Assembly (NCBI GenBank): GCA_964525165.1
Contig: CAZGGG010000009.1
Location: 5,862-69,861, forward strand
DNA length: 64,000 nt
Direction of reading: 5' to 3'
DNA from: JAWLFI01 sp964525165
GTDB lineage: Bacteria > Bacteroidota > Bacteroidia > Chitinophagales > Saprospiraceae
The translations under genes and the position numbers were made by a program. Every line of letters starts with the position of its first letter. The stretch's first letter is position 1. This document shows, piece after piece, positions 53,037 to 61,481 of this stretch. Under the pieces are notes generated by a model. That model ran no database searches and was not told where the DNA came from. It saw only the letters and a list, made by a program, of their open reading frames with translations.

Positions 53037-53503
53037 TTCGAAAAGTAAAAAATTGGCTGGGAATAGAAAGCGTCAAAGTCGATATGGTCCTTCCACCGGA
53101 TTTGTTATTTGGTGCCCCTTTGTATAAGGGTGTCCTTGTGTTATCGTCTCTTTCTGAACAGAAAGTGTTGGATGCCTCTATACAAGTGATTGAGAAGTAT
53201 GAGCGTGGCAGAAAAGAGGATAAGTTGATCAATGATTTTCTGATAGGAGAGTGGAAGCTTAATAGATCCATAGACATCCCCGCCAAAGAAAAAGTTTTCA
53301 TTCCTTTTAAAATACCCTTACACTGGAAAATGTCGAAATTGGATTCCTGGGGCCAAACGAACTATTTGACCGGCAAAATCAGTCAACTGGCCAAAACACT
53401 TTATAGCGCACATTCACAATATAGGATTGAAAGCTCTGTAAAAGTCAAGGGCTCTGCCATGTCTCCTTTTTATAAATGTGAATTAGATGTTACTCATTCT
53501 TGA
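53033..53503 (+). CDS. Spo0M/arrestin-like protein (tentative)
   Basis: 156 residues. MIRKVKNWLGIESVKVDMVL, the following LLFGAPLYKGVLVL and the long run of beta strands resemble SpoOM/arrestin-like sandwich proteins. The C-terminal half has WKMSKLDSWGQTNYLTG and ends without membrane segments. The function is unknown; arrestin-like folds are mostly scaffolds. Its ATG overlaps the previous stop (ATGA), so it is the last gene of the Fe-S unit, and its 3' end overlaps a convergent lipoprotein gene by 14 bases. Confidence 0.5.
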   Translation: MIRKVKNWLGIESVKVDMVLPPDLLFGAPLYKGVLVLSSLSEQKVLDASIQVIEKYERGRKEDKLINDFLIGEWKLNRSIDIPAKEKVFIPFKIPLHWKMSKLDSWGQTNYLTGKISQLAKTLYSAHSQYRIESSVKVKGSAMSPFYKCELDVTHS

Positions 53504-54404
53504 GGTTTCCTTTTCTCAATATTTCCTCCAGGATCTCCTGATCTGATTTTCCCACATTTTGATACAATATTTTGGCTTGCTGGCTCAGCTCATGCTTTGG
53601 ATAGTCCTCCAAAAACTTACCATAAAAAGATTTTGCGCGTTCATCATCATTGAGTTCATCATACATAAAAGCTTTGTAAAATAGAGCATTTGCGGAAGCA
53701 TCATCATGTTCATATAGCCTCAAAACCCAATCATACAGATGATCAGCCAACTGCCATTTCCCGTAATTCCTAAGAATCCCGGCAGCACGATTCAAGTATA
53801 GACCGCCTTCTTTCCAATCACTACCTACCATGGCAGCTAATTGAATTAAAAAGACATAATCCTGAGCCACTTTTGGTTTTAGCTGTATAGAATCCTTCAT
53901 GCTGGATATGAGTTTGGATTCCAAATCCTTAATAACAGTGTAGATATCAGGTTGATCTGCAGGAATGTTTAAGGAGGCTTTACTGCTTAGTGTTTCACTA
54001 TCGCTTTGATTAGCAATCCATTGCTCTGCCGCCCGGGCAGCCATGGTTCTCTTATGATCGAGATGAATAGATTCGGAATATTCATAAAGCTGATGGATGC
54101 TTTCTTCAGATCCTTGAGACCAATATAAACACTGAATCATTAAATGGTCATTCAACCATTGATCGGCTTCTTGTTGTATTTGCCATTGAAAGAGGTCTCT
54201 GTAATGTTCTGCTACCACACTGTTAGCTCCGCTAAATTTCATGGCTTGTTGATGAAGGATATTATAAGAACTATCGTTATAAGGTTGGGAGACTAATTCA
54301 GGTTTTGGGTTGAGTCGATTGGTCTTATTCTGATCAGTTGAACAAGAAGAGAGGAAAAGCAAACCCACCAAAATTGTGAGAAAAAACTTTGGAAATGGAA
54401 TCAT
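53490..54404 (-). CDS. Tetratricopeptide-repeat lipoprotein
   Basis: 304 residues with a lipoprotein signal (ILVGLLFLSSCSTDQ, lipobox Cys about 21). The mature part is all helical with TPR-like repeats; the clearest are in the C-terminal third (ASANALFYKAFMYDELNDDE and KSFYGKFLEDYPKHELSQQA). No catalytic motif was found. TPR lipoproteins often scaffold outer-membrane assembly (the BamD type has this spacing), but this one is not BamD by sequence. It overlaps the convergent Spo0M-like gene by 14 bases at the 3' end. Confidence 0.7.
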   Translation of the reverse strand: MIPFPKFFLTILVGLLFLSSCSTDQNKTNRLNPKPELVSQPYNDSSYNILHQQAMKFSGANSVVAEHYRDLFQWQIQQEADQWLNDHLMIQCLYWSQGSEESIHQLYEYSESIHLDHKRTMAARAAEQWIANQSDSETLSSKASLNIPADQPDIYTVIKDLESKLISSMKDSIQLKPKVAQDYVFLIQLAAMVGSDWKEGGLYLNRAAGILRNYGKWQLADHLYDWVLRLYEHDDASANALFYKAFMYDELNDDERAKSFYGKFLEDYPKHELSQQAKILYQNVGKSDQEILEEILRKGNLKNE

Positions 54405-54463
54405 AATGTCAATCTTTTTTGAACCACCATATTGGACTTCTGTTTCAAGATAAAATTAATAAA

Positions 54464-55798
54464 GTGGGGAAAGTAAATATTTTTTGGTTCCGGAGAGATT
54501 TAAGGTTACATGATAACAGAGGTCTTTTTGAGTCACTCAATGGCAACTTGGACGTCATTCCGGTCTTCATTTTTGATACGCACATTTTAAACGAATTAGA
54601 AGAGAAAGATGATGCAAGGGTTAGCTTTATTCATGCCGAAATATCTAAAATCAAAGCCCAATTGCAGGACTTAGGCAGCGATCTCTTAGTTTATTATGGA
54701 AAAGCTGATGAAGTTTGGGCTAGAATACTGGAAGATATTCAGGTAGATACAATATATACCAACAGAGATTACGAGCCCTATGCAAGAAAGCGGGATAGTG
54801 CTGTCCTTACAATGGCAGAGCAACGAGGAGTGGCCATGCTCCAATTTAAAGATCACGTGATTTTTGAAGAAAAGGAGGTCGTAAAGAATGATGGAGATCC
54901 CTATGTCGTGTTTACGCCCTACAAAAAACAGTGGATGAAACAATTAGCTTCAGCTACTGAAAGTGATTCCTTGGTGGATTCTCAACACCTAAAACATTAT
55001 CCTTCTGAGCTTTTTCAAGCTAAATTTGCTTCTCGGAAGCCAAAGGAAATGATCGCTTTATCTGAAATGGGATTTGAGAAAAGTTCTATTCCCATTCCTG
55101 ACCGGGAGGTCAAGCAAGGAATCATTAGGGAATATGGTAAGAAAAGGAATTTCCCTGCAGAGAATGGAACGAGTCGATTGGGAATACATTATAGATTCGG
55201 AACGATTAGTATACGGGAAAAAGCGAAACGATCTATTGGCCTAAGTGAAACCTATTTAAACGAATTAATCTGGAGAGATTTCTATGCACAAATCCTCGCC
55301 AATTATCCGCATGTGGCTGATGGACCCTTTCGGCAAAAATATGAAGGAATAGAGTGGCGGAATAATGAAGAAGAATTCCATAGATGGTGTGAAGGTACAA
55401 CCGGTTATCCAATAGTGGATGCCGGAATGCGGGAATTAAATACCACAGGGTATATGCATAATCGGGTTCGCATGATTACAGCTAGCTTTTTGACGAAGCA
55501 TTTGTTGATCAACTGGCAATGGGGAGAGGCCTATTTTGCAAAGAAATTATTAGATTTTGATTTGGCTTCTAATAATGGAGGATGGCAGTGGGCAGCGGGA
55601 TGTGGCACAGATGCCGCTCCCTATTTTAGGATTTTTAATCCTTATACGCAGGCGACGAAGTTTGACAAAGACAGAAGGTACATTAAAAAATGGGTTCCGG
55701 AAGTAGATACTGATGCATATCCAGAGCCAATTGTGGAGCATAAATTTGCAAGGGAGCGTTGTCTGCGCGTTTATAAAGAGGGTTTAGACCAGAATTAA
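54464..55798 (+). CDS. Deoxyribodipyrimidine photolyase/cryptochrome family protein (class I-like)
   Basis: About 444 residues from the GTG at 54464 (MGKVNIFWFRRDLRLHDN), the start that fits homologues; a TTG 45 bases upstream is in frame but adds unrelated residues. The FAD domain contains TSRLGIHYRFGTISIREK, LIWRDFYAQILANYP, GYPIVDAGMRELNTTGYMHNR and FDLASNNGGWQWAAGCGTDA, with the FAD and tryptophan-chain positions of CPD photolyases. It repairs cyclobutane dimers with blue light. It is distinct from the DASH-type gene at 21.7 kb. Its stop shares TTAA with a convergent gene. Confidence 0.92.
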   Translation: MGKVNIFWFRRDLRLHDNRGLFESLNGNLDVIPVFIFDTHILNELEEKDDARVSFIHAEISKIKAQLQDLGSDLLVYYGKADEVWARILEDIQVDTIYTNRDYEPYARKRDSAVLTMAEQRGVAMLQFKDHVIFEEKEVVKNDGDPYVVFTPYKKQWMKQLASATESDSLVDSQHLKHYPSELFQAKFASRKPKEMIALSEMGFEKSSIPIPDREVKQGIIREYGKKRNFPAENGTSRLGIHYRFGTISIREKAKRSIGLSETYLNELIWRDFYAQILANYPHVADGPFRQKYEGIEWRNNEEEFHRWCEGTTGYPIVDAGMRELNTTGYMHNRVRMITASFLTKHLLINWQWGEAYFAKKLLDFDLASNNGGWQWAAGCGTDAAPYFRIFNPYTQATKFDKDRRYIKKWVPEVDTDAYPEPIVEHKFARERCLRVYKEGLDQN

Positions 55799-57216
55799 GT
55801 GAGTTCTTTCACTTTGGATTTTAACCAATTAATATCGGCAATGGAAGGTGCTGCTTGTATTTCTTGCTCTAATTCTTGGATGGCCTTTTTATCTCCAATA
55901 GGAATATTAATCAGCTTCTTTACGAATTTGATCAAATTCAGATAGTTTTTTCGCCTGTTATCCGGTAAAGACTTTTTGTGACGATTCAGATATTTCTTAA
56001 AGGATTCTAAAAAAGAAGTTAAGGCATCATACTCGTCTATTTCATAGAAAGTGGCCAGCAGCAAGGCTTTCGCACCTAAACTATAAGAGAAATCAGTAAA
56101 TTCTACTTCGTTCAACAATGGGATGACCTCTTCAAACTCTTTCTTATAATAATACAGACGTGCTTTATTAAATCGTACAGCATTATCCCTGTATTTAGGA
56201 TTCAAGTTTTCAGCATACACTTCTATGAAATTCTCAACCCAATCATATTCCCCGGCTCTTAAACCCACAAGAACTATATTCTTGTAGGACCAAGGTGAAA
56301 GCTCATTGTCAACGAATAGGGCTTCGGCATATAAGGCTTGTTTGTAAATGACAAACAGCTCTGTAATAAAGTCTTGGTTTCCTTTATTCGCATTTGAAAT
56401 ACAGAAGTTAATAGCAGCCAGATATATATCTCTTAAATCGTGCTTGGTGAAAATATCTTGCTTTTCCTTAATCAGCTCTTTGAGTTTGAAGTAAGCATCA
56501 AAATTCGATGCATTATCGTACAGTTTATAAACATAGAAATACACAAGAATCTCAGGATGATCTTCATATCCTTTCTCTTCAATATGGGTCAATATTTCAT
56601 CTATGAATAGAATCTCATATTCATGCTGTTGAATCTTCTTTCTGCTGAGAAGGGTACAATAGTATTTAAGCTTTTCTGAGAGATAGAAGTAATCTAAATT
56701 CTGTATGATCGAGTCAATATTAGAGCGTTTCGAACGATTGAGTTCAGCTTCTGACAATTCATAATAATTTTTCTCTATCTGATATTGATAAAAATGATAG
56801 TCTGCTGTTCTGTGAGGTTGTCTTGACGCTAACCTTCTGGCCGTCTTTACGGAAGTATTATAAAGCTTTTCCAATTTGAGATCTTGAATCGCATCCAATA
56901 GGTAATTTGCTTGATGTAGCGGATTATTAGAAAACTCTTCTACTGCAAGGAAGTGTTCTACAAGTTTTAATAAATCAGAAACCAGTTTTCGATACTTTCG
57001 ATCTTCAAATTGTGTCGCCTCTGCATCGCAGACTGCATAAATTTGCTCCTTTGTTGGAAGATCTTCTTGATGTTTAAAATGAGCATGCAAGATATTATAG
57101 AGATTGCTGATCTTTTGATTCACATTGAAATAGGGGGAATGTACAAATTTGCTTAAGCGATTCAATTGATAAGCATCAAATTCAGAAAGAGTTTGATATA
57201 GTTTCGTTGATTCCAT
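55795..57216 (-). CDS. Large helical-repeat protein of unknown function
   Basis: 473 residues, all alpha-helical, with a repeated pattern of paired helices reminiscent of TPR or HEAT arrays (for example ILVYFYVYKLYDNASNFDAY and KARLYYYKKEFEEVIPLLNE). It has no signal peptide and no known domain. It starts YQTLSEFDAYQLNRLSKFVH, a pattern I have seen only in Bacteroidota proteins. A soluble, probably scaffolding protein. It stands alone, its ATG about 125 bases from the divergent dockerin-protein gene, with a perfect 14-bp palindrome in that gap, and its stop shares TTAA with the photolyase gene. Confidence 0.7.
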   Translation of the reverse strand: MESTKLYQTLSEFDAYQLNRLSKFVHSPYFNVNQKISNLYNILHAHFKHQEDLPTKEQIYAVCDAEATQFEDRKYRKLVSDLLKLVEHFLAVEEFSNNPLHQANYLLDAIQDLKLEKLYNTSVKTARRLASRQPHRTADYHFYQYQIEKNYYELSEAELNRSKRSNIDSIIQNLDYFYLSEKLKYYCTLLSRKKIQQHEYEILFIDEILTHIEEKGYEDHPEILVYFYVYKLYDNASNFDAYFKLKELIKEKQDIFTKHDLRDIYLAAINFCISNANKGNQDFITELFVIYKQALYAEALFVDNELSPWSYKNIVLVGLRAGEYDWVENFIEVYAENLNPKYRDNAVRFNKARLYYYKKEFEEVIPLLNEVEFTDFSYSLGAKALLLATFYEIDEYDALTSFLESFKKYLNRHKKSLPDNRRKNYLNLIKFVKKLINIPIGDKKAIQELEQEIQAAPSIADINWLKSKVKELT

Positions 57217-57240
57217 TTGGACTAAATGTATAACATATTA

Positions 57241-57254
57241 ATGAATATATTCAT
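57241..57254. repeat. Perfect 14-bp palindrome between two divergent genes
   Basis: ATGAATATATTCAT is fully symmetrical and lies 25 bases before the helical-repeat gene (minus strand) and 88 bases before the dockerin-protein gene (plus strand). It has the same ATGAA-N4-TTCAT half-sites as the repeat upstream of the Oar-like gene at 45774-45787. Confidence 0.6.
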
Positions 57255-57341
57255 GTTAAATATTGTTAAAAATCATATATTATAGATATACAGAGTGGAA
57301 TATTTACTATCTTGCACTTAACCACAGCGAACCAATAGACC

Positions 57342-59801
57342 ATGAACTCAAATTTACTTACAAATTTGGCGATATTGCTTGTGTTTCACCTAGTGAGCAC
57401 TATTAATGTTTGGGGTCAGGTTCAACAAGAGACTATCATCACAGGTACGACATATCAAAGTTCTGAAATATCAGGATTTGGTGAAATGATTATCAACAAT
57501 CCTGAACATGGTTCTGCTTCTCTTATAGACAACGGAAGTAGATTTTATCTTTCTTATACTCCCGATTCCGGATATGTTGGTAAAGACACCTTAGTGTTTG
57601 AATATTCTCCGAATCCAAGTAGCATCGTTCACAGAGCTTATCTTTTCGATATTCGTCAGTCCATTATCAAAACTGAAGATGATATATTCCCTATAACGAA
57701 GGGTTCGGATTATCAATATTTCCAGCTTGTGGATAATGACTACGGATCACATGCTCCCCTTACCGTTTCAGAGGTACTTTTAGTGAAGGATGGGTTTGCA
57801 TATGTTTCCAATGATTCATTGTTTTTCAAGCCATCATTTTCTTTTGAAGGAATTGCATCACTCGTTTATCAAGTATGCGATTCAATCGGACAATGTAGCA
57901 AGGGGAACGCACAATTTATAGTAGTGGATAGTGCGAATGTAGCACAGAACGATACGCTTGTTCTCTTTACTGCTCAAAACACTTCCGTAAAAATATTGAT
58001 GACAGATACCGGATTTTCGGAATCTATTAGCCCTGTCAAGGGATATACGCAAAATCTATTGAACCAGCAGATTTTTGAGTATCATCCGTTCCAAAACCAA
58101 ACGGGTCTTGATGAATTTGTGATGACCAATGGAAATGGGCTCACTAGATATATCCAAATCAATATTATTGATATTCCTGAACCCAATAGCAGGGTAGTAG
58201 ATGATTACATCTACGTGACTAAGAATCAAAGTATTGAATTTGATGTTTTGGCAAATGACTTGGTGTCTACGAATAGAATACATAGTCATACACAAACTGC
58301 AAACGGAAATTTAGTAGAAGTTGATGATGGTATTTTTGAGTTTATTCCGGATATCGATTTTCAGGGTCTGACGCAATTTTCCTATACTACCTGTATCAAT
58401 GGAGGGAATTGTGAAATAGGTTTGGTGAAAATATTTGTAGGTAACCTAAATCCGGATAATAGGTCTAACTACAATTTAGTAACACCCAAAAACAGGCCGA
58501 TCGTTATTAACTATGAAGTGCCGATTTCTAATTTCATGTTCGAAATAGAAGAAAACGCTAGTCATGGTTCAATCGAAATTTATCCCGGATATGACACCTT
58601 ACTGATAGGATGCGAAGAAATTAGAGGGAATAATTTAGTGATCTATGAGCCTGATTCAAATTTCATAGGTTTTGATGAGTTTGATTTGGAATATTGTATC
58701 GATGGGACTACGGATTGTCAAATCGTTAAAGTAAAAGTAGATGTACTAGATATAGACTTGGATAGCATTTGTATTTGCGCAGATGATTGCGTTTGGCCGG
58801 GAGACATTGATGCGAATGGAAAGGTGAGTATGGATGACCTTCTAAGTTTAGGTTGGCACATAGGTGAGACAGGTTCCACCCGCCCTAATGCAAATCCTAA
58901 TGAGTGGTATGGTCAATATTGTCCCGATTGGAACGAATCCCAATCAAATGCGGAGAATCTGAAACATACCGATGTTGATGGGGATGGTGTGGTTGGTTTG
59001 AGTGATACTTCCGCTATTGCTAACTTTTACGGCAGGGTGCACGATATAATGTCAGAGCAGGTATTAGATCCTTTGGATTATCCCATAATTCTTGAAATCG
59101 CCAGCCCACAAAGTCCTCAAGCCGGAGATTATGTAGTAGTAGACGTATTCGTTGGTGAAGAAGCTTTCCCCGCCAGAGAATTGCATGGTTTGAGTTTGGA
59201 TTTTGTATTTGATCCCAGAGTGATTGATACTTCCACGATGGAGATGTTTTTTCCGAATTCATCATGGCTATTCGACAATCAAAGTCAAATAGATTTAACC
59301 ATGAGGCAGGGCGTATCCATTCGAGGAGCGGCCAGCCGGATTGATGGTACGATTAAGTCTGGTTTTGGTTTAGTGGCTAAGGTTGGATTTATCGTCGAGG
59401 ATGATTTGGATGGTATTAAATTGGATGATGGAATCTTAAGATATCCTATTCAAGTTGCACGAGCAAGTGCACTGGCAGCAGATGGTAATTTGTATGCTTT
59501 GGAATCTAATATTGCCGTACTTCAATTGGATATGAACGATACTTCTGCAGAAAGGCCTGCAGACCTGGTCATGTATCCGAACCCCTCTACTGATTTTGTT
59601 CAATTAGCTATGAATAATGCACACATCCGAAATATTCAAGTATTTGATGTTTTCGGAAAATTAGTGCATGAACTTTCTTTCAATTCTAACCCGCAGCGTA
59701 TAGTGAGAATGAATACATCCTCTTTGCTACCGGGTAGTTATTTCCTGAAAGTGGAAGCTGACAATGGAACTTTTATTAGCAAAAAGCTACAGAAGTATTA
59801 G
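57342..59801 (+). CDS. Secreted Ig-like/dockerin-like protein with T9SS type A sorting domain
   Basis: 819 residues with a signal peptide (ending TINVWGQ). Four Ig/cadherin-like modules follow (about 30-450; GYVGKDTLVFEYSPNP is typical), then a dockerin type I-like section with two EF-hand loops (DIDANGKVSMDDLLSLG and DVDGDGVVGLSDTSAIA), a cohesin-like beta domain (about 575-725), and a type A sorting domain (VMYPNPSTDFVQLAM to LQKY). It should be exported by T9SS as a calcium-stabilised surface protein. A carbohydrate or adhesion role is only inferred. Confidence 0.85.
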   Translation: MNSNLLTNLAILLVFHLVSTINVWGQVQQETIITGTTYQSSEISGFGEMIINNPEHGSASLIDNGSRFYLSYTPDSGYVGKDTLVFEYSPNPSSIVHRAYLFDIRQSIIKTEDDIFPITKGSDYQYFQLVDNDYGSHAPLTVSEVLLVKDGFAYVSNDSLFFKPSFSFEGIASLVYQVCDSIGQCSKGNAQFIVVDSANVAQNDTLVLFTAQNTSVKILMTDTGFSESISPVKGYTQNLLNQQIFEYHPFQNQTGLDEFVMTNGNGLTRYIQINIIDIPEPNSRVVDDYIYVTKNQSIEFDVLANDLVSTNRIHSHTQTANGNLVEVDDGIFEFIPDIDFQGLTQFSYTTCINGGNCEIGLVKIFVGNLNPDNRSNYNLVTPKNRPIVINYEVPISNFMFEIEENASHGSIEIYPGYDTLLIGCEEIRGNNLVIYEPDSNFIGFDEFDLEYCIDGTTDCQIVKVKVDVLDIDLDSICICADDCVWPGDIDANGKVSMDDLLSLGWHIGETGSTRPNANPNEWYGQYCPDWNESQSNAENLKHTDVDGDGVVGLSDTSAIANFYGRVHDIMSEQVLDPLDYPIILEIASPQSPQAGDYVVVDVFVGEEAFPARELHGLSLDFVFDPRVIDTSTMEMFFPNSSWLFDNQSQIDLTMRQGVSIRGAASRIDGTIKSGFGLVAKVGFIVEDDLDGIKLDDGILRYPIQVARASALAADGNLYALESNIAVLQLDMNDTSAERPADLVMYPNPSTDFVQLAMNNAHIRNIQVFDVFGKLVHELSFNSNPQRIVRMNTSSLLPGSYFLKVEADNGTFISKKLQKY

Positions 59802-59855
59802 ACTCACCAAGCAAAGAGCTTTTTATAGGTCTAGATTGTAATTGATTACCTCTTT

Positions 59856-60731
59856 TCAGCGCAATACAATTGCTCTGGAAAGAAGTCTGTCACAGGCATC
59901 CTTATAAGATCTTCCGAACATATTGAGATGTGCTAATAAATAATAGACTTGGTAAAATTCACTTTTTGAGAGGGCGTCCTCTATGGGACCTATGTTCATT
60001 CTCTTTCCATATTGTTGATAAAATTCTTGAGTAAAACCTCCGAATAACTGTGTCATCGCTAAGTCCATCCAAGGATGACCATAACTGATAGCCGGATCTA
60101 TCAAAAATGCCCCGGTTGAAGACATAATATAGTTGCCGGACCAAAGGTCACCATGTATCAGCCGAACTTCCATCAAGCAGGGATCATCTTGATGTAAATC
60201 AATTAAATATGCATACACATGTGACTCCAGATCAAGTACAGCAGGCGTATAATATCCACCTGAAACTGCCATTCTTAATTGAGGCAAGAGCCTATACTTC
60301 CAAAAGTAAGAAGGCCAATCTAATGACTCCCCCTGTGTATTATTGTATTGAGGAAGTTTCCCAATGTAATTATCCTTAACGAAACCATACTTCTGAGACT
60401 TTATAGAATGCAAAGAGGCTAACTTAATGGCCAAGTCTTTCATTCCATTATTTGTGGAGCTCTTAGATATGAATTGCATCAGAATTCCGGCTTCGGAATC
60501 TGATTCAAACAACCCTAGCAATTCAGGAAAGATTCCTTTCTTTTTTTTCAGAATATAGTCAAGAGCAAAATACTCTGTCTGAATAATGGGTCTGTTCCGA
60601 TTTGTTTTTAGAAAATAGTAGCCTTTATTCGTATGGACTTTAAAGGCATTATTTATATCCCCACCAGATAAGGGTTCAAGATCTATTATTTTAGCTTTAC
60701 ACAGATCCTCAATCTGTGAGGCGAAGGGCAT
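59856..60731 (-). CDS. Fructosamine kinase family protein
   Basis: 291 residues with the aminoglycoside-phosphotransferase-like kinase fold: GGDINNAFKVHTNKGYYFLK at the N-terminus with the ATP lysine, LIHGDLWSGNYIMSS with the catalytic HGD, and LIDPAISYGHPWMDLAMTQL with the metal-binding DPA. These are fructosamine/ketoamine kinase motifs; the enzymes phosphorylate glycated amines for deglycation. It is the last gene after the LytS/LytR pair and its ATG shares one base with the stop of the response regulator (TAATG). Confidence 0.88.
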   Translation of the reverse strand: MPFASQIEDLCKAKIIDLEPLSGGDINNAFKVHTNKGYYFLKTNRNRPIIQTEYFALDYILKKKKGIFPELLGLFESDSEAGILMQFISKSSTNNGMKDLAIKLASLHSIKSQKYGFVKDNYIGKLPQYNNTQGESLDWPSYFWKYRLLPQLRMAVSGGYYTPAVLDLESHVYAYLIDLHQDDPCLMEVRLIHGDLWSGNYIMSSTGAFLIDPAISYGHPWMDLAMTQLFGGFTQEFYQQYGKRMNIGPIEDALSKSEFYQVYYLLAHLNMFGRSYKDACDRLLSRAIVLR

Positions 60732-61480
60732 TATAAACGGTTTTGGTTTACAATTTCTAAAAGTTCGTCCCGATAGTTCTTACCAATAGGCAAAGTTTTT
60801 CTCTTACCCGCAATTTCCATCTCCACCATATTACCAACGATGGCATCAATCTTATTTAAAGCCACAATATATGATCTATGTATCCTTTGGAAGATATGAT
60901 CCGGTAGTCTGTTGTCTAAACTTTTCATAGTTTGGAGGGTGACAATTCTGTCATCTTCACGTTTGATAATCACATAATCCTTTAAGCCTTCGATATAATA
61001 GATTTCATCAAACTTAACTTTAATCAGCTTTTTATCTGCTTTGACATAGATAAAATCAGCCGAAGGATCTTCGGAGGCATCCGGTGGATTACTATGTGCC
61101 TCATCTTTTTGGTCTTTCAGTTGAATCATTTCGACTGCCTTGTTTACAGCCTTCATAAAACGATCAATAGAGACAGGTTTTATCAAGTAATCAATGGCAT
61201 TGACTTCAAAACCTTCCACTGCATAGTTAGGGTAGGCCGTCGTAAAAATAACCAAGGGAGGATTGCTCAGTGTTTTGACAAATTCTATACCGGTAATTTG
61301 TGGCATTTGAATATCTAAAAGGAGTAAGTCGATTTCCTGACTTTTCAGTATATGGTTGGCCTCAATTGCGTTGTTACATTTGGCAACCAGATCAATTTCC
61401 GGAATTTGTTCTATATAGGTCTCGATAACATCTAAAGCAAGAGGTTCGTCATCGACTGCCAGGGCACGTATTTTCTTCAT
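60731..61480 (-). CDS. LytR/AlgR-type response regulator (LytTR DNA-binding domain)
   Basis: 249 residues. Receiver domain with VDDEPLALDVIETYI, phospho-acceptor Asp56 in LLLLDIQMPQITG, and the conserved lysine in YLIKPVSIDRF. A linker (about 125-150) leads to a LytTR domain (IYYIEGLKDYVIIKREDDRI, then FQRIHRSYIVALNKIDAI). It is preceded by its sensor kinase by one base and followed by a fructosamine kinase with a one-base overlap. Targets are unknown; LytTR sites are direct repeats that were not looked for in detail. Confidence 0.93.
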   Translation of the reverse strand: MKKIRALAVDDEPLALDVIETYIEQIPEIDLVAKCNNAIEANHILKSQEIDLLLLDIQMPQITGIEFVKTLSNPPLVIFTTAYPNYAVEGFEVNAIDYLIKPVSIDRFMKAVNKAVEMIQLKDQKDEAHSNPPDASEDPSADFIYVKADKKLIKVKFDEIYYIEGLKDYVIIKREDDRIVTLQTMKSLDNRLPDHIFQRIHRSYIVALNKIDAIVGNMVEMEIAGKRKTLPIGKNYRDELLEIVNQNRL

Positions 61481-61481
61481 G

